Below, piece by piece: positions 5,300-6,048 of a stretch of 6,048 bases of DNA. Numbering within the stretch: position 1 is the first letter of the stretch; every line of letters starts with the position of its first letter. A program made the translations under genes and the position numbers. The notes under the pieces were generated by a model. That model was not told the origin of the DNA. It was given only the letters and a program-made list of their open reading frames with translations, and did not search any database. The stretch lies in assembly GCA_023135215.1 (NCBI GenBank), contig JAGLTP010000235.1, positions 1 to 6,048 of the forward strand, given 5' to 3'. The DNA is from Candidatus Heimdallarchaeota archaeon (lineage in GTDB: Archaea; Asgardarchaeota; Heimdallarchaeia; Heimdallarchaeales; Heimdallarchaeaceae).

Positions 5300-6022
5300 A
5301 TGTTTTCTAATGAACAAATAGGCTTTTTACTCATTCATGGTTTTACAGGAACCCATTTTGAAATGATTCCTTTTGAAGAATTTTTAACAGAGAAAGGTTT
5401 CACAGTTAGAAATATCACGCTTCCAGGACATGAAACGACAGAAGAAGACTTAACTACTAAAAAATGGACTGATTGGATAGATTTTGCTCAATTAAACTTG
5501 GATGAACTAAAAAATGAGTGTAAGAAAGTTTTCGTTTCTGGGTTATCTATGGGAGGAACTATAACCTTACTTTTAGGAGCAAAAAACAATGATCTTTCCG
5601 GGATTATCACTTTAGCAGCAGTATACAGAGCACCAGATTGGCGTATGCACCTTTTATCGATTCCATTTGCTCATTATGTCTATCCTAGGTATAAAAATGA
5701 AGAAAGTGGATGGGAGGATTTGGAAGCTTTATCTACCCACAAAAGCTACGAACATTATCCAATAAAGAGTGTTAGTGAATTATATAAAATGCTGAAAGAA
5801 ACTAAGAAACAAGTGAAAAACATACAAGTTCCCATCTTGGTTATACAAGGCAAGAAAGATCTTAGTGTACTAGAAAAACAAGCAAAGTGGATTCTCAATA
5901 ATGTCAACACATCAGACAAACAACTAGTTTGGATTGAAAAGGGTGGTCATGTAATTCCCAAAGATGCAGGGAGATATCAGTTGTTTGAAACAGTTGATTC
6001 TTGGTTAAAAGGAAGAATTTAA
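5300..6022 (+). CDS. Carboxylesterase / monoacylglycerol-lipase-type alpha/beta-hydrolase
   Basis: A 240-residue compact hydrolase resembling the bacillary Est30-type carboxylesterases and monoacylglycerol lipases, which cleave short to medium acyl esters or monoacylglycerols in the cytoplasm. Visible parts are the oxyanion loop LIHGFTGTHFEM (11-22), LPGHETTEEDL (41-51), a WTDWI segment (56-60), the nucleophile elbow GLSMGG (81-86) with Ser83, the acid Asp187 in IQGKKDLSV, and His217 in EKGGHVIPKD. The triad is complete and correctly spaced. Residues about 110-165 form the small cap typical of the family, and length is normal. The usual LPGHGTT reads LPGHETT. No signal peptide is present. ATG at 5300 is the natural start because the first beta strand begins at residue 7. 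The gene is monocistronic as far as visible, with a terminator directly after the stop. Confidence 0.9.
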   Translation: MFSNEQIGFLLIHGFTGTHFEMIPFEEFLTEKGFTVRNITLPGHETTEEDLTTKKWTDWIDFAQLNLDELKNECKKVFVSGLSMGGTITLLLGAKNNDLSGIITLAAVYRAPDWRMHLLSIPFAHYVYPRYKNEESGWEDLEALSTHKSYEHYPIKSVSELYKMLKETKKQVKNIQVPILVIQGKKDLSVLEKQAKWILNNVNTSDKQLVWIEKGGHVIPKDAGRYQLFETVDSWLKGRI

Positions 6023-6048
6023 GCGACTTGAATTGCTTTTTTGTTTTT
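6021..6048 (+). terminator. Hairpin plus T-tract terminator after the esterase gene
   Basis: AAGCGA (6021-6026) pairs with TTGCTT (6033-6038), five Watson-Crick pairs and one G-U, around the loop CTTGAA. The stem starts within the TAA stop codon and runs into a U-rich tail: T at 6037-6042, one G, then T at 6044-6048 at the window edge. This is the best terminator in the window. Confidence 0.6.

Noticed and set aside
1..6048. tRNA or rRNA genes, CRISPR arrays, insertion sequences, attachment sites
   Set aside because: No cloverleaf, repeat-spacer pattern, transposase motif or terminal inverted repeats were seen on either strand.

Overview
The window looks like a piece of an archaeal genome. 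DNA is AT-rich (roughly one third G+C by eye), Arg is mostly AGA, Ile is often ATA, no convincing Shine-Dalgarno sequence precedes any gene, and at least four genes have a TATA-like box centred 25-27 nt before the start codon, the geometry of leaderless archaeal transcripts. An Asgard-type or other mesophilic archaeon would fit, but the lineage is inference; nothing here is a taxonomic marker.

Layout. Positions 1-658 (minus): 5' part of an adenine deaminase gene (ade), cut by the left edge. Positions 774-3607 (plus): three consecutive DegV/FakB-type fatty-acid-binding protein genes, called degV-1, degV-2 and degV-3 here. Each has its own promoter, and the products align without a gap over 286 residues (hand counts: about 54% identity for 1 versus 2, about 38% for 1 versus 3). 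Positions 3630-4472 (minus): an alpha/beta-hydrolase with Cys at the nucleophile position. Positions 4612-5196 (minus, GTG start): a small integral membrane protein of the isoprenylcysteine/phospholipid methyltransferase type. Positions 5300-6022 (plus): a compact carboxylesterase/monoacylglycerol-lipase-type hydrolase with a complete Ser-Asp-His set, followed by a hairpin plus T-tract terminator at the right edge.

How the genes may work together. Apart from ade (purine salvage), all products belong to families that handle acyl chains or lipids: three lipid-carrier-fold proteins, two acyl-hydrolase-fold enzymes and a membrane methyltransferase. They are not one operon (strands + + + - - +, mostly separate promoters), so a shared lipid-related role is a hypothesis. 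DegV proteins are best known from Firmicutes, where FakB hands fatty acids to the kinase FakA; no FakA-like gene is visible here.

The most interesting signal is inside the DegV cluster. degV-3 keeps Thr61 and His271, corresponding to the family's carboxylate-binding Thr and His, while degV-1 and degV-2 both carry Asn at each of the two positions and gain a His at 211. That suggests a subfamily with a changed ligand head group. A dyad symmetry overlapping the TATA box and start of degV-1 is a candidate operator.
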